DNA from: Hanleya hanleyi
Lineage: Eukaryota; Mollusca; Polyplacophora; Lepidopleurida; Hanleyidae
Assembly (NCBI GenBank): GCA_036873755.1
Contig: JAVTVY010018696.1
Coordinates: 1-64,000, forward strand
DNA: 64,000 nucleotides
Reading direction: 5' to 3'
Below are positions 23,299-35,464 of the stretch, in pieces. Each line of letters begins with the position of its first letter. The first letter of the stretch is position 1. The notes under the pieces are model-generated. The model did no database searches. It was not told the origin of the DNA and worked only from the letters and a program-made list of their open reading frames with translations. Made by a program: the position numbers and the translations under genes.

Positions 23299-24324
23299 GT
23301 ATGTTAAGCTATACATCTGTGCATGTACACTGAAACACTTCCATCAGAAACCTCACCATGATATGAAATACATATCTTTTCGCTATAACATCAGCGGAAT
23401 ATTTCTTAAATCCACTGACTTTTTGTTTACAACGCTCCGTTAATTTAACTGAAAATAGAAAAATGCAGACTTACTAAATCGAAAAACAAATCACGTACAT
23501 CAATCTGTTGGAAGTGGATTATTGGACCGCATTTTGTATTCACTGTGGCACTAATTGGGCTAATCTTACCGGTCTATGTTGAGGAAGTAATACGCTCATT
23601 TCCACACGCCTGGGAAGCTAACACGGTAATTTTCAGAATTTTGAAAATGGGGTGAATTTCCTGTTAGTAAGGTTAAGGTACTTCAAGATAGGGTAAATGA
23701 AATGGACTCCACAGGCCAGGACAGGTCCCAAAAAGCCAAGGCCAGTTAGAGTTAACCATCTATGTTATAAATGATTCTATAGCTAATTAGACCCCAGAAG
23801 GAAACGGCATAAATTTCAACTGGCATGTACCTCCAATGTAATGAGGTACCGGTATGTTTGAGTAATATTATAGCGGTTTCAGCTCTTTCACTTGCTTGAA
23901 TTATTTCCATATAACCGGCCACCAGCTCCGACTCAAATCTCAAATCTGTCAAGTCAAATCTAGAGAGATATGTCTGGGCCTGTTTGCCCTGCCGTTTCCT
24001 GAATACCATTTCCTATATATAGATGACTTTGTTGCTCCAAATTATTTCAAAGTAATTATCAAATGCGAATTTAACATTGTTGTCCAAGGGATATGCAATT
24101 ATGTCCCATAGATGCCCATATAGATACAAAAATGAGTTGGGATTTTGATACCACATGCCATTTTCTGCATATGTAGATGACTTAGGCGATCCAAATTACT
24201 AAGGGCCGATAACGCTTTTTGTGGTAAGGGTTTAAGCATTGCTTATTCTTTGACTTAGGTGCTATACAATATTTCCTCTCGTATGCAGATGATTAAGGTG
24301 TTCCATAGACCTCGTAGACGTGAC

Positions 24325-24480
24325 TTTTCGTGGGGTTCCCATTTGTGAGAAGGAAAAAGGACCCAACTGTCATGATATGACTGAAATATAGAACTTTGAA
24401 AGTGTCATATGCGAAATGCGTGACAAAACGCGTTAACTCTGCATGCAGTATTGAAAAATGCGAAGTGCATTTGTTTTCTG
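24325..24480 (+). repeat. Partial SINE tail followed by one minisatellite monomer
   Basis: The end of a SINE-like copy ('ttgtgagaagg...gatatgactgaaa') is followed by one complete 'gcgttaactctgcatgcagtattg' monomer. The orthologous position carries two units at 42296-42410 and about eight at 51415-51830. Confidence 0.8.
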
Positions 24481-24517
24481 TCCACATTCAACACAGCCAA
24501 CCCTGGCCTGATTTAAT

Positions 24518-24797
24518 GGAAATGTCTACCCAGGGGTTGAACTGGGATATCGTTGTGCACACTCCAGGTCATGGTAAGAATTGGTCTCGGCTCCTCAAAG
24601 AGCTTGTCGGAAGAGGCGATCGGGGCACCCCTGAAGATCCCGGGAGTAAAAAGGAATAGGACCCCAGCCGAGGGTGTTAAAATTAATAAGACCGTACCCC
24701 TGTGGTTTCCGGGTGTGAAAAGGAATAGGAACCTACGTCGTAATATGACTGAAATAGTATTGAAAGCAACGTTAAATCATATTCACTCACTCGGATA
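24518..24797 (+). mobile_element. SINE-like element in the intron before B1
   Basis: Same family as 6477-6727. It is shared in position with 42640-42930 and 52060-52340, so it predates the segmental duplication. Confidence 0.85.
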
Positions 24798-24879
24798 TGT
24801 CTATTGTGCATCTTACTGAAACTGATTTGTGTTCTCATTATGAAGATACAATGTACATGTTACTACTTCTATATTTTAG

Positions 24880-24977
24880 ATGGGAGACCGAAGATGAGGA
24901 AGGAGGCCCTGATGTTGCTGGTGGCAGCCATACAGCGCCACCGCAACATCACTCCTCCACCACTGAAACCAAGACCG
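24880..24977 (+). CDS. Exon B1: GRPKMRKEAL basic helix exon
   Basis: Acceptor ttttAG at 24878-24879, donor CG|GTAATC at 24978. The exon is 98 nt, phase 1 in and 0 out. It encodes (D/H)GRPKMRKEALMLLVAAIQ, RHRNITPPP and a Pro/Lys end. GRPKMRKEALMLL resembles the second SAP helix (GKKAELIERLL type). B2 and B3 are the same length with the same splice sites; seven or more of their differences are synonymous third-position changes (for example CTG/TTG, GCC/GCT, CAC/CAT, ACT/ACC), so the frame has been under selection. Confidence 0.8.
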
Positions 24978-25342
24978 GTAATCTTGTTTCTGTATCATTT
25001 TTTTTGTATGGCAAGTACCTTATCCTACTTGATATTCTATAATCTATAGTCTTTAGACGTATAAATGGTTTCCCCTGACATGTGCCATCATACTTTATAC
25101 TTATCCAATTATAACTTATTGGAAGAGATAATTATTATTGAACGGGAGCATTTGAAGTAACATATGGAATTTATTTTACGTTAGATTTGCTCACGGTGGC
25201 TGACAGAAATTCACATATTTTAATAGATATTATCGAGTTTCCAGAAAAGTTAAAGGCAGTTCAAAGGAGTTCTCATTGATAATGTTTCCCGTGTTCCTAT
25301 ATTTCACCATTTAATGAAGTTTTCATCTTTTGTATTTTTCAG

Positions 25343-25383
25343 ACGGCCGGGCGGAAAAGACCTTTGAAAAGAGAAAAAAATAA
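25343..25383 (+). CDS. Exon C1: short basic, NLS-like exon
   Basis: Acceptor tttttcAG, donor AA|GTAAGG. Length is 41 nt, phase 0 in and 2 out. The frame is GRKRPLKREKN, a classic cluster of basic residues, consistent with nuclear import. It follows B1 in phase. The counterpart in S3 (52842) has an early in-frame TAA. Confidence 0.5.
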
Positions 25384-25628
25384 GTAAGGAGAGTGCAGAG
25401 AAGATCACACAGGCTCCTTGTATAGTTCTTGTGGTTCCGAAAGACCAATACTTTCAACGAAAAAAAAAACAACTTATTTTAAAATGCATTTTGTGCTCTC
25501 TAATATATAGTATCAGTTTTGGCAGGGTTCTGGTTAATGCTGGCATTTACAGGTTGGTTGGTTTACCCAGGTGTCCATATTCACAGGTTTCAGTGTATTT
25601 CATCATGTCTCATTCTTCTCCTCACCAG

Positions 25629-25709
25629 AATATTGTGGCCCAATTACCAGGTCCATGACATTGAAAAGCCACCTGCCCGCCGCCCTTCCAGAAAATCAAA
25701 TGGACACGG
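25629..25709 (+). CDS. Exon D1: basic Pro/Arg-rich exon
   Basis: Acceptor cctcctcaccAG, donor GG|GTAAGT. Length is 81 nt, phase 2-2, in frame with C1. The frame includes ILWPNYQVHDIEKPPARRP then SRKSNG. The S3 copy (53189 on) keeps VHDNEKPPAWHSGK and then stops. The preceding 120 bp of intron (ttgg.agggttctggttaat to caccag) is repeated almost unchanged at 53060-53188 and 53455-53574. Confidence 0.5.
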
Positions 25710-25739
25710 GTAAGTACTTTTTGCAACTTCACCGTAAAT

Positions 25740-26030
25740 AATAATCTGATATGAAATAAAATAAGTTTTACCCACTTTTTCGCAGAGAAAAGCAAACATT
25801 TTGCAGAAATATGACGAAAACATAACTTTTTCTAGGACCACACATGGCCGCCATTTTGAATTAACCCATGATCCTCTGCTCGTGCGGTTATGCAAATAGG
25901 CTCAAAATGAACCCCAAAACGATAATCTATAACGTTACGAAGTTCCAGCTCTCCATTTTTATCCCATCGGCATATATGCCGGATGGGATCATGTCATCAC
26001 TCTGTCGGGCTGGCTGGCTGGCTGAACGAC
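25740..26030 (+). repeat. Dispersed sequence shared with 34960-35180
   Basis: Shared anchors are 'gatgtgaaataaaat'-like, 'gagaaaagca', 'atggccgccattttgaatt' and 'acccatgatcctct.ctc'. It leads into a hairpin 'atcggcatatatgccggat' and the (ggct)n stretch. Confidence 0.65.
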
Positions 26031-26645
26031 ATGACCGCTCTAAAAGGTGAACCGTTCCAGCTAGAGTCTTCAAATTTAGCATACTGCATTGTTGGGTGGT
26101 AAAGCACAAGCCTATTGAAATTGGGCACATTTAGTTGATTTTTGTGGTTTCCATGGCAACATAATGAAAAATATCCATATAACGACGTGACCATTCTAAA
26201 AGGTGAACCGTTGCAGCTGGATACTTCAAATTTGGTATACTGCATTGGTGGGTGGTAAAGCACAAGCCTATTGAAATTGGGCGCATTTAGTTGGATTTTG
26301 TGGTTTCCATGGCAACATAACGAAAAATATCCATACAATTACGTGACCGCTCTAAAAGGCGAACCGTGCCAGCTGGAGACTTCAAATTTGGTATGCTGCA
26401 TTGTTGGGTGGTAAAGCACAAGCCTATTGAAATTGGACGCATTTAGTTGATTTTTGTGGTTTCCAAGGCAACATAACGAAAAATATTCACATGGTGACGT
26501 GACCGCTCTCAAAGTTGAACCATTGCAGCTAGAGACTTCAAATTTGGTATACAACATTGTTGGGTGGTAAAGCACAAGCCTATTGACATTTGGGACATTT
26601 TGGTGGTTTTTGTGGTTTCCATGGCAACATAACGAAAAATATCCA
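26031..26645 (+). repeat. ~155-bp tandem repeat, four units
   Basis: Units start 'gaccgctctaaaaggtgaac' at about 26031, 26186, 26343 and 26500, each with 'tgttgggtggtaaagcacaa' and 'ggtttccatggcaacataa'. The minus frames here are repeat artefacts. Confidence 0.92.
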
Positions 26646-26689
26646 CATGGGTCGACTGTGCATGCATGAAATCGTTCTATTCCATATCA

Positions 26690-28850
26690 TATGATTTAGC
26701 CTAAAGCTTTTGCATGAACCATATTTTATTTCAGAAGTATAATATGAAATAACTGGTGGCGAAATCCCCGCAGTACTGAACCCCTGGTTTTTATACGCCC
26801 GCCTAAAGGCGGACGTATTATGTGATGGCGGTTTCCGTCCGTCCATCCGTCTGTCCGTCCCTCGTGTCCGGTCTATATCTGTGAACGTTTTCTATCCACA
26901 GTTGCAATTTTTTGGTGAGTGGATACGATGTGTCGCGTACCAAAATTGAGGTCCAGGTCAGAGGTCAAAGGTCACTGTTGCCTAAAATCAGGAGATCATT
27001 GACAGTTTTCTATCTACAGTTCTAATTTTTGGTGAGTGGATGCCCTAGGGGGGAACGATGTAGGTCGAGGTCAGAGGTCAAAGGTCAGTGTCACGGAAAA
27101 ATCAGGAAATCATTAAAAATTTCAATTTTTTTGTGAGTGGATTCAATAGGGGGAAACGGTGTCGCATACCAGAATATAGGTCAAGGTCGAAGGTCAAAGG
27201 TCACGGACCCCAAAATCGGGAAATTATTAAAAATAACATTTCTTTGTATCTGTAGATACATTAGGGGGACAGAATATATCTCGTATCAAAATGTAGGTCA
27301 AGGTCAAAAAGGTCAAGGTCTCTGTGACCCCAAAATCATGAAATTGTTAAAAATCATGATTTTTTGAGTCCATTGAGAAATTACGGGTAGCCCTTTTGTC
27401 ATGTACCAAAATTTAGATCCAGGTCAATAGTCAAGATCACTGCGACACCAGAATCAAGGTCAAAGGTCAGTATGACCTAAAAATCAGGAAATCATTAAAA
27501 ATTACTAATATTTGGTGAGTGGATTCAAGGTCCCTGTGACTCCAGAATCAAGAAATCTTTGAAAATTACTTTGTTTTGTGTCCGTAGATTCATTAGGGGG
27601 GCATGATGTGTCACATACCAAAATGTAGGTCAAGGCCGAACGTCAAGATCACTGTGACCCCCAAAATCATGAAATTCATAAAAATCATGATTTTTTGTGT
27701 CCTTTGATACATTGACGGAAGATGAAGTGCCGTGTACCAAAATTTAGGTCAAAGTCAAAGGCAAGGTAACTGTGACCCCAAAATCAGGAAATCACATTTT
27801 CATATGCCTGTCGAAGACGAGGTCATGTAATGCGATGTTGCGTTCTGTCCATTCATCCATTAACATTTGTTGTCCATGCGATATCTCTAGTTTCAAGGTA
27901 TGGAATGGTAAGGAGCCATACATTTTGAGATCAATTTGTCCAAGGTCACAGTCCTTCAAAACTGAATCAAGTTTAGCTGACCATATGTGTTAGGTTGGAA
28001 TATTCAGTATGCTCTCCCCTACATGTATATGGCATTCATCCTGTGGAGTTGTCTCCCACATTTGAAACAGCTACATTTTAGTTAAACTGTTGTGAAATAA
28101 AAACCATACATTTAGTAATTAACGGGGAGAGGGGTCCTTTATGAACTTCATACCTCTTTATTAACTCAAGAACAAAGGTTTACTTCATCACTTTCTTCTT
28201 CCTTCATGAAAAATTATCTCGTCTGAAAGGAATTCATTTGCAGGAAAACTACTATTTTCTTGTGTTTGACTATTGTCGATTTCAGTGTGGGATATGTGTG
28301 CTCTCGGCTCTTGCTTCAATGTCAACTAGTTGTCAAGAGTTAAGCTCGTTTTATTTTATCATTCAATATAAGATGTTATATATGTTACATTCTCAGAAGC
28401 ACAAAATTGTAGGCTAGCTACCAATTGGAATCAAGCCAATTGAATCAAGCCTATCAAACAACCTTGAATTTGGACCAATGTAATTCCAGATACACGGGCG
28501 TATATTGAAGCCCCTTGGGCTCTTGTTGAAATTCGTGTCCTCTTAAATGAAGGACAACATTTCTATCAATTTTGCTATCAAATAATTGTAATCCACATCA
28601 TATGATTTACCCTAAAGCTTTTGCATGAACCATATTTTATTTCAGAAATATAATAAGAAATAACTGACAGGGAAATCCCCAGTACTGAACCCCTGTTTTT
28701 TTTTTCATTTCGTGTCATCTTAAATGGAGGACAACATTCCCTTCAATTTTGCTATCAAATAATTGTATCTCGCATCATATGAATTACCCTAAAGCTTCTG
28801 CAGGAACCATTTGTGTCCACACCTGTAACTTACTATATAAATTACAACTG
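26690..28850 (+). repeat. Older repeat split by insertion, then a second copy
   Basis: The 'cctaaagcttttgcatgaac...cagtactgaacccctgg' half (26690-26786) is separated from its continuation 'gaaattcgtgtcctctt..tgaaggacaaca' (28531 on) by the 26787-28530 element. Another copy follows at 28600-28850. Intact arrangements at 14238-14330 and 15041-15130 show the uninterrupted order. Confidence 0.75.
26787..28530 (+). mobile_element. 'cgcccgcctaaaggcgg' element with ggtcaaaggtcac tandem core
   Basis: The left end is a hairpin, 'tacgcccgcctaaaggcggacgta'-like, followed by (cgtc)n. The core is about eight ~110-bp units around 'taggtcaaggtcaaaggtca' and 'atcaggaaatcattaaaaat'. The right end is 'cacgggcgtatattgaagcc'. 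Terminal gcgggcgta/acgggcgtat-like ends suggest a DNA element. A truncated reverse copy is at 59395-60110. I found no protein. Confidence 0.7.
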
Positions 28851-28859
28851 AGTCCCTAA

Positions 28860-29480
28860 AGCTTGGTTGCACCCTGTGTATATGATTAGTTTCCTGAATT
28901 GAATTGAATAAAAAATTCCACCTGGTGTTTTTTCGGACTGACAGATGATGGCATGCAGTTGTCAGTGTGGTTGTTCATGTACAGGGGGCTTTCTATCGCT
29001 TTCATGTCAGCACACAATCTACCACTACCCTCATGGAGACATGCCCCATCCCCAGGTCGCCGAGCCGCACCCTCTATCTCCCAAACTAGCCCTCACCCGA
29101 CCCTCCTATATTGTCTTTGAGCATATATATATATCAGAAGCTGAAATTTGTGTGTTGTCTGCAATATTGGGATAATTGCAACCCCAAAAGGTTTCAATTT
29201 ATCAGGCACAGACCCATGTTTTTGTATTTGATAAATATGTCCCTTGTCTGTATAATACACCTGGGCCTATCCTACTATCGTACTATGCCTTTAACATTTT
29301 ACATTAACCAACAATACATGTGAACATTTCCTTACATATAATTGAGAGCCACTTTAATGCTCCTCTTGTCAGAGCGGGTGGTTGGTGGGTACCCGCCCCT
29401 TTTATATCTAGTTGTCTCTAGCCAACTTTCCATACAAATAAACATGACTGTTTTTCCCCCAACTACTTCTGTTCCCCCTT
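28860..29480. other. Repeat fragment and unassigned sequence
   Basis: 29010-29110 resembles the 'catgtccccacc..ggggcaccgagcccc' units of 13770-13990. An AATAAA lies near 29437. No gene was recognised. Confidence 0.5.
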
Positions 29481-29559
29481 ATTGAATGCCCTTCATCTGT
29501 CTATACCGAGATTTATATTGCTCGTGTGACATGGACGGCAAGTTCACACCAGGCCGATG

Positions 29560-29900
29560 GGATCAAGTGTGGCCGTGGCCTCTAGTTTATTACGGTTTTT
29601 ACAACAGTGAACATTCAACATTAGCATATTACTTTTAGAATGACAAAGGATTTCGAATGTTCATTCCATCGCAATAGAGAATTTGTTTGGCAGTATGCTG
29701 GTCTTGTCCATTACTACGGTTCTTGTCGAAATAGCTAACACTGAAAAGTACCTTTGCCACACGAGATTAAGGGCAGTAAAACACAAAAGCAGGTAATTAA
29801 ATACTTCCATTTATGGGCGTGCGTCTGCTTGTTACACGAAATATGGAGACCGACTCTGACGCACTATATAGCGATCCGGAGGCAAATCCGTCATATAAGG
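29560..29900 (-). repeat. Dispersed repeat, reverse copy of 6950-7300
   Basis: It contains inverted 'ttacggtttttacaacagtg', 'gacaaaggatttcgaatgtt' and the outer 'gtctgcttgttacacgaaat' parts. Confidence 0.8.
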
Positions 29901-31555
29901 CACATACAATAGGTGACTACATGTGGGGAACCATTCAACCAAGGAGTGAACAGGGTCCAGTATATTGCACGCAAAGTCTTGCCGATTGAAGTTTTCTTAA
30001 ATGACCGGTCTGCCGATCCGGACGGGTATTCCATTTCCTTATCTGGTCTTGTTCGTTGCAATTTTTGACAGACAAGACCAACTGTTCGATCAGCCCTTCT
30101 TGACCAGGATCCCCGATAACTCGAACTTCTTCCGTTTCAAAAAAAAAAAAAAATCAATTAATTTCAATGTCCGGTTAGATGCACTGAAATTCGGCTCATC
30201 CTTCCCTTGAAAATGTGCACTAGATGGGATTCCATGTATATTGACCATGAGAATATTTCATTACGTATTAAATATGACAAGGGCATATATAATATATTTT
30301 ATCAATTGGAAGGAGTTTATTTTCTATATATTATTTTGGAAAGTTGTACTCATTCCATGATATTTAGTAAATACAACTCCATTTCATAGTGTAGTATATA
30401 ATGTTTCTATACTCGGGATGAAAAGTAATATTAATTTCAAATGTAGGTCGCTAAAAAAAAAAAAAAAAAATTTATATGACCTATGATTTTGGTGTGGAAA
30501 GATCATATCCCAATTTATTGGCTACCGTTTCTGCATGTAACAAAAAGTCAACATATTATGGTTCTTAGTTGAGCGTGAGCTTTCATAGATAGCCGTTGAC
30601 TTTTATTAACCTCGTCGGATGTTCATTTCAAGGTAGCAAAAACTTTGTCCAGAATTTGCCCCTTTACCGTTGAAAGGATGACAAATGTCTGGGGCACCAT
30701 GCACTACACCAAGACCTCCCAATAGACCGGCAAATGCACTGCAGGTTCGATTCCACCTTCACAATTACTCGACTTTGCAAACCTGCCCATTGAGCTTCGC
30801 ACAGATGAAATTGACATTCTGGATAGGTGTAACGCAATGATACACCGATATGTAATGCATATAACACGACATGAAATTCCATTTATCTCTCGGTGAACAC
30901 AATTATTCGACAATACGGCATGCACATCCCTCCAATCAGATCGCCCTGTAAGGTAATTTGGATTACAATTCTCCGTCACACTTTTCAAAGAATACATCAT
31001 TCCATACCGAACCGATCGAACGTGGTTAGAACCTAGCTTTGTCTGATATTTGTGACATATTTCTGCAAAGGTATAATAAAATGGACATACCTCCTCTCAC
31101 TCTTCAATAGTACAACACTTTCTTTCTGTAAGCGTCGTGTCAGATTTCTTCAGATTAAACCGTCCAAGTGTCCTTTTAATAACCCTGAACTATTGGAGAC
31201 CATTGAAGAAAACAATACGCGTTTAGTTCCCTCTGAAGACATTTTGTTTCTTTCGAGGCCCAGTACAAATACGCGGAAGAGTTGGGATTGGAGAGTGGGA
31301 ATCCACTTCTGTGGGGACGGAGGAACACTGTAAGCAATGTTTTTTTTCGGCTCAAAACACAACAATCCTATAGTCACAAACTCAATCCTCGAATTGACAG
31401 CTGTGATAAATTTGACGTCGCGGTACATGCTCTGGTCTGTCGTGCTGGATGATTTAAGTGTTTTATAATCTAACAAACTTCTGGACGAATGTAGTGGAAA
31501 TGAACAGGACTTACATGAGAATAAAAATTCGGCAACAAAAGACAACGGTTGCTAT
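29901..31555. other. No gene seen; short GAAAGCTC-type relic at 30571-30620
   Basis: Minus frames of 131 codons (31150-31545) and 98 codons (30704-31000) have no family signal. The strand complementary to 30571-30620 has 'ccgacgagg...ctatctatgaaagctcacg', similar to 58515-58562. Confidence 0.5.
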
Positions 31556-31559
31556 CGAA

Positions 31560-31720
31560 AGACTACGCTCGAGTAAGAGCCGTAGTAATGGACAAGATCA
31601 GCATACCGTCGAAGAAATTCTCTATTGCGATGGAATGAACATACGAAATCCTTTTTGTCATTCTAAAGTAATATGCTAATTTTGAAAGTTCACACTGTTG
31701 TAAAAACCGTAATATTCCAA
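31560..31720 (+). repeat. Dispersed repeat, partial copy
   Basis: Shares 'attctctattgcgatggaat', 'gaaatcctttttgtcatt' and 'aaagtaatatgctaat' with 7131-7275. Confidence 0.8.
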
Positions 31721-31799
31721 TTTTCGAAGCATTTTTTGTACAGAGCAAAACGACCGACGATTTTATGTGCTGCTTAGATATTGGGCACACGTATAGGTA

Positions 31800-33330
31800 G
31801 TTCTCCTAGGTCACGCATGGTTGTCTTGACACTTGACTTTGACCTATAAGCTCTCCAAGTAAAACTTCATTTTGCGAATACCGGCTAAACGGATAAGAGT
31901 ACGTGACGGAGATTTGGAATGTAAGTGTTTTAAGAAATTTCCAACACCGACTCAATTTATTAAGGTCAGGAGAGCAGTTTTGGCGTTCTCTTCCCTGGTG
32001 ACGTTTTCCCTGTCGTCTGTGTATAGCCACATCGAAACAGCAGATCTACAAGATACTACAGTATTCGTAAGTCTTGTGTATAGCCATGCTGTACTTTTAT
32101 TTTCAATCTATTACATAACAAGAAAGTAGTAGTCACCGGTTTAATATTTTCCAAAAACTGTCACTTTTAAAGGAAACGAGCCACGGCGTCGATTCTTCTA
32201 CTGCTAATGAACACTTTTATGACCTAAAAGAATATAACCTTAAATTTGACCTTTGACATACAGATTTGTCGCAATAAGACGTGAAACTTTGGGGGTCGGC
32301 ACTTGAACGGCTTGTGCAATCAGATTGCAAACTGGGCCATTTGATCGCAAGTGTCCGAACTCAACAACCACCATTACCTTTAGAATGTTAAACATGCAAA
32401 ATTCAAAAATACGGCTTCCATTTGATGAAAAACTATGGAACGGACAGTCGGTAAACAATGACCTATTGTGAAACACTGAATTGTCTGTCTTTTGGCATTG
32501 ATTACGAAACGATCCAATTTGACCATCTTGAATATCGGCAAACGTGAAAAGGATTTCACTTGATTTTCTCAAAAACGATATCTCTGAGAAATCTGTAACC
32601 TTGTACAAATGTTCCCCACGACAAAGGTATGACGTCATTGAAATGGCAACCTGATATTCACCTTGGTTTTTAAGGTACATGGGGCCAAAAATCGAAAACA
32701 CAGCTTCTAATTCAAACACAATTGTGTCACTGAGCGCCATGAAACAACAACATTGTCTCATTTTGATACTGATTACAACACGATCCGATGAGACCTTGAC
32801 CATGAATATCGCAGAATGTAAAGTGTCTTATGTAATTTTGTCCAAAACTATATACACTGTATGCATCTGTGATTTGGAAGAAATGTTCCTCATTATACAA
32901 GTACGTTGTCACTGAATTTTCAACCTGTTATTTACCTTGGTTCTTCATCAGTTGTGGGCATTGACAGTTTTACAAATACAAGGCCATATTTCAAAAACTT
33001 TTGGGCATTTGAACTGGAAGTTTGCATAGCAATATAGGTTGTTACAGGAAGTAACAGAAACTTACTTCATCTCGAAAAAATGTGGAGAAAGAATGACATT
33101 TTTCACGATGTAGGAAATTTTCTGCTTTTTTCAAATATAATTAAACTGCTCGTCCAATCTCCACTATTTTTGCGTATTATTGAGACAATATATGTATTTG
33201 TATATGAAATTTCAAGACAGTAGCGATGATATTTTTAGAAGTATCGATCAAACAATTTTTCCTCTCTATTAAGCCGTTAAATGGTTCTGTAGCCTTAATT
33301 GTTGTCACTTGTTGATTTCATCTCCTTCAT
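31800..33330 (+). repeat. ~1.5-kb diverged repeat shared with 38549-40440
   Basis: Both regions have 'gaaacgagc.acggc..gattctt', 'cct(t)aaatttgacct', 'gattacaa.acgatcc.a', a 'tattgagacaatatatgtat'-like stretch and 'ttaagccgttaaatggttc'. The 187-codon minus frame 32240-32803 lies inside the repeat, has no motif, and is probably chance. Confidence 0.65.
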
Positions 33331-33584
33331 TGAGCGTTGTCCAGTTCACCTTTGCCCTCGAGGCATCGATTAGTTTAACGTCATCTTACATGACTAGTTG
33401 ATTCTTATTTGGAATCGTTATAGCTGTTCCAACTATAACAAATACTGATTTCTTATTTACTGCCTGGAAATCAAAATATTGTGGAGTCAGAAAAGATTTT
33501 GGTCACGCAAATATAAATATGAATAATATTTCCATAAACTGATCAATTCGAAGTGAAGATGAAAGAAAACAAAGATTCGTCCGC

Positions 33585-33661
33585 CTCGGGCGGGTTCGAA
33601 CCACAGACCTCTCGGTTACTAGACGAACGTGTTGCCTTTTACGCCACGGTGATTCCTATCG
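33585..33661 (-). repeat. tRNA-Thr(AGT)-like pseudogene or SINE head
   Basis: Reverse complement reads box A TGGCGTAAAAGG, loop CTAGTAA (AGT anticodon position) and box B GGTTCGAACCC. The anticodon and acceptor stems do not pair properly, so I do not call a functional tRNA. Confidence 0.55.
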
Positions 33662-33704
33662 ACTAATCCGAATATACGTTTTTATATCGTAAGACTGATT
33701 CATT

Positions 33705-34035
33705 ATTAGGTATTTCCAGCTCAGATGGAAATACCCTTTTGTTATTAAATTTACAGTAATTTGAAAACGGAATTAGAAAAAATTGGAACAGGTATATCTG
33801 TGACCTATTTTTTTATTTTATTTTTATTTATTTTTTTTCAATAAATTGGCAAGATATCTCCGAAGCTGGACTGACGATTTCAACGGGCGGTCTGGGTAGG
33901 CGGATATTGCTAAACAAAGCCAGACGCCGGATCACGCGATCGTCTGACTTCTGTCTGGTTTCAGATCTCTCCACCATCTGCAGTTTGGATACATTTGACG
34001 CCAATCTGAACGCTTCAGCATAGCCAAATCTGAAC
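33705..34035. other. Short terminal-inverted motif and unassigned sequence
   Basis: ggtatttcca/tggaaatacc (33711-33738) forms a 10-bp inverted pair at the start of a T-rich stretch; nothing coding was seen. Confidence 0.5.
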
Positions 34036-34039
34036 CCCG

Positions 34040-34830
34040 CCCTTGGTACACGGATTCCCCTTGGGATCTAGTCGTACAAGATACCTTTTTTGCTTGGCTT
34101 AAAAATCCAATATGGCCACCAGGCGGCCATCTTGGATTTTCCCATGAAACATTGTTATCGTGATTTCTCAGGAAGTAGTGCATGCATCTTTCTCAAATTT
34201 GGTGCACAGGTTCCCCTTGGGGTCTACTTGTACATGATACTTTTTCGGTCCGATACGAAATCCAATATGGCCATCAGGCGGCCATCTTGGATTTCCCTAT
34301 GAAACTGTTATCGTGATTTCTCTGGAAGTGCTGCATGTATCTTTCTCAAATTTGGTACACAGGTTCTCCTTCGGCTCTAGTTGTGCAAGATACCTTTGTG
34401 ATTTGATTCGAAAGTCCAATATGGCCATCCGGCAGCCATCTTGGATTTCCCCTTGAAACTAAGTTATCGCGATTTCTCAGGAACTACTGCTTTGATCTTT
34501 CTCAAATTTAATACACGGGTTCCCCTTGGGGTCTAGTTGTGCAAAAATCCTTTCCTGGTCCGATTCGAAAATCCAATATGGCCACCAGGCGGTCATCTTG
34601 AATTTTCTCATGAAATTTTGTTATCGTGAATTCTCGGGAAATTACTGCATGGATGTTTGGCAAATTGGGTACACAGGGTTACCTTGTGGTCCGGTTGTGC
34701 AAGATACCTTTTTTGGTCCATTTCGAAAATCCAATATGGCCGCATCTTGAATTTCCTATGAAACTTTGTTATGAAATCTCAGGAAATTACTGCATGGATC
34801 ATTTAGTGTTCAGGGGGCACAACACAAGTT
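34040..34830 (+). repeat. ~150-bp tandem family, third large copy
   Basis: Five units with 'aatatggccaccaggcggcc' and 'ttctcaggaa.tactgcatg'. The right end 'ggggcacaacacaagttaga' matches the right end of the 7863-8830 copy. Confidence 0.9.
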
Positions 34831-35464
34831 AGAAACTCATCTATTGCAGTTCTTTAGTAAAAAATTCTTACAGCTACCTTTGCCAGATGAGCTACAGTGC
34901 CGTGGCACTATCTTTTATTTATGTGGGGGTGTGTTTTTTTGCAGAAAGTCTTTTTTTGTAAAAAATGCATGATAAATTAGATAATAGTCTGATGTGAAAT
35001 AAAATTGAATTTGCGCAATTTTCCTCCAAGAAAAGCAGGAATTTAGAAAAATGATGAAAACATCACTTTCCTGATACCCCACATGATCGCCATGTTGAAT
35101 TTACCCATGATCCTCTACTCCGGGGGGTACGCAAGTAGACCCAAAATTACCTCGATATGATAAACTAAAAAGTCGCGGAGGGCAGCTTTCATTTTTTTTT
35201 GTCATTGCGGAGATGGTGGAGAAACTTTGGTCCATAATGCTCACCCCCCAGGTCCGATAGGGTTAGGAGATTCTCCGGTCAGGAAGTGTGAAGTCCTGTA
35301 TCTAACCAGACACGCCAAATCAAATCTTTCAGAACTTCCCTTTCCGACCGTAATAAATAAGTCGCCCCGCGATCAGAATTAAATTAACGTCGCGTTTTGG
35401 TTGAAAACGCTGATCCCATAAGCCCTTGGTGAAGTATGCATCTTTGAGAATTAAATGTTGGAGC

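Larger units (their letters stand above)
22735..25740 (+). repeat. Segmental duplication block S1 (exons V1, B1, C1, D1)
   Basis: Long-range similarity to 35760-43180 (S2), 43471-45900 (S2b) and 47600-53290 (S3). Anchors are 'gagcaggatctccagaaatc', exon V, 'tctatagctaattagacccc', 'gaggtaccggtatg', 'atatatagatgactttgttg' and exon B. S1 lacks the 2-4.6 kb between 'tgtttgccctg' (about 23990) and 'tttcctgaatacc' that S2 and S3 retain, so it carries an internal deletion. Confidence 0.85.

Noticed and set aside
24797..25042. Alternative frame of exon B1 (WETEDEEGGPDV...)
   Set aside because: Stops in B2, and substitutions among the copies are not synonymous in this frame.
31150..31545. 131-codon minus frame
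   Set aside because: No recognisable domain, no splice context and unremarkable composition; long enough to arise by chance in 64 kb.
32240..32803. 187-codon minus frame
   Set aside because: It lies inside a repeat shared with 38549-40440, where the frame is not kept; no motif or family similarity was recognised.
33585..33661. Functional tRNA-Thr
   Set aside because: Boxes A and B and the AGT loop are present, but the anticodon and acceptor stems do not pair.
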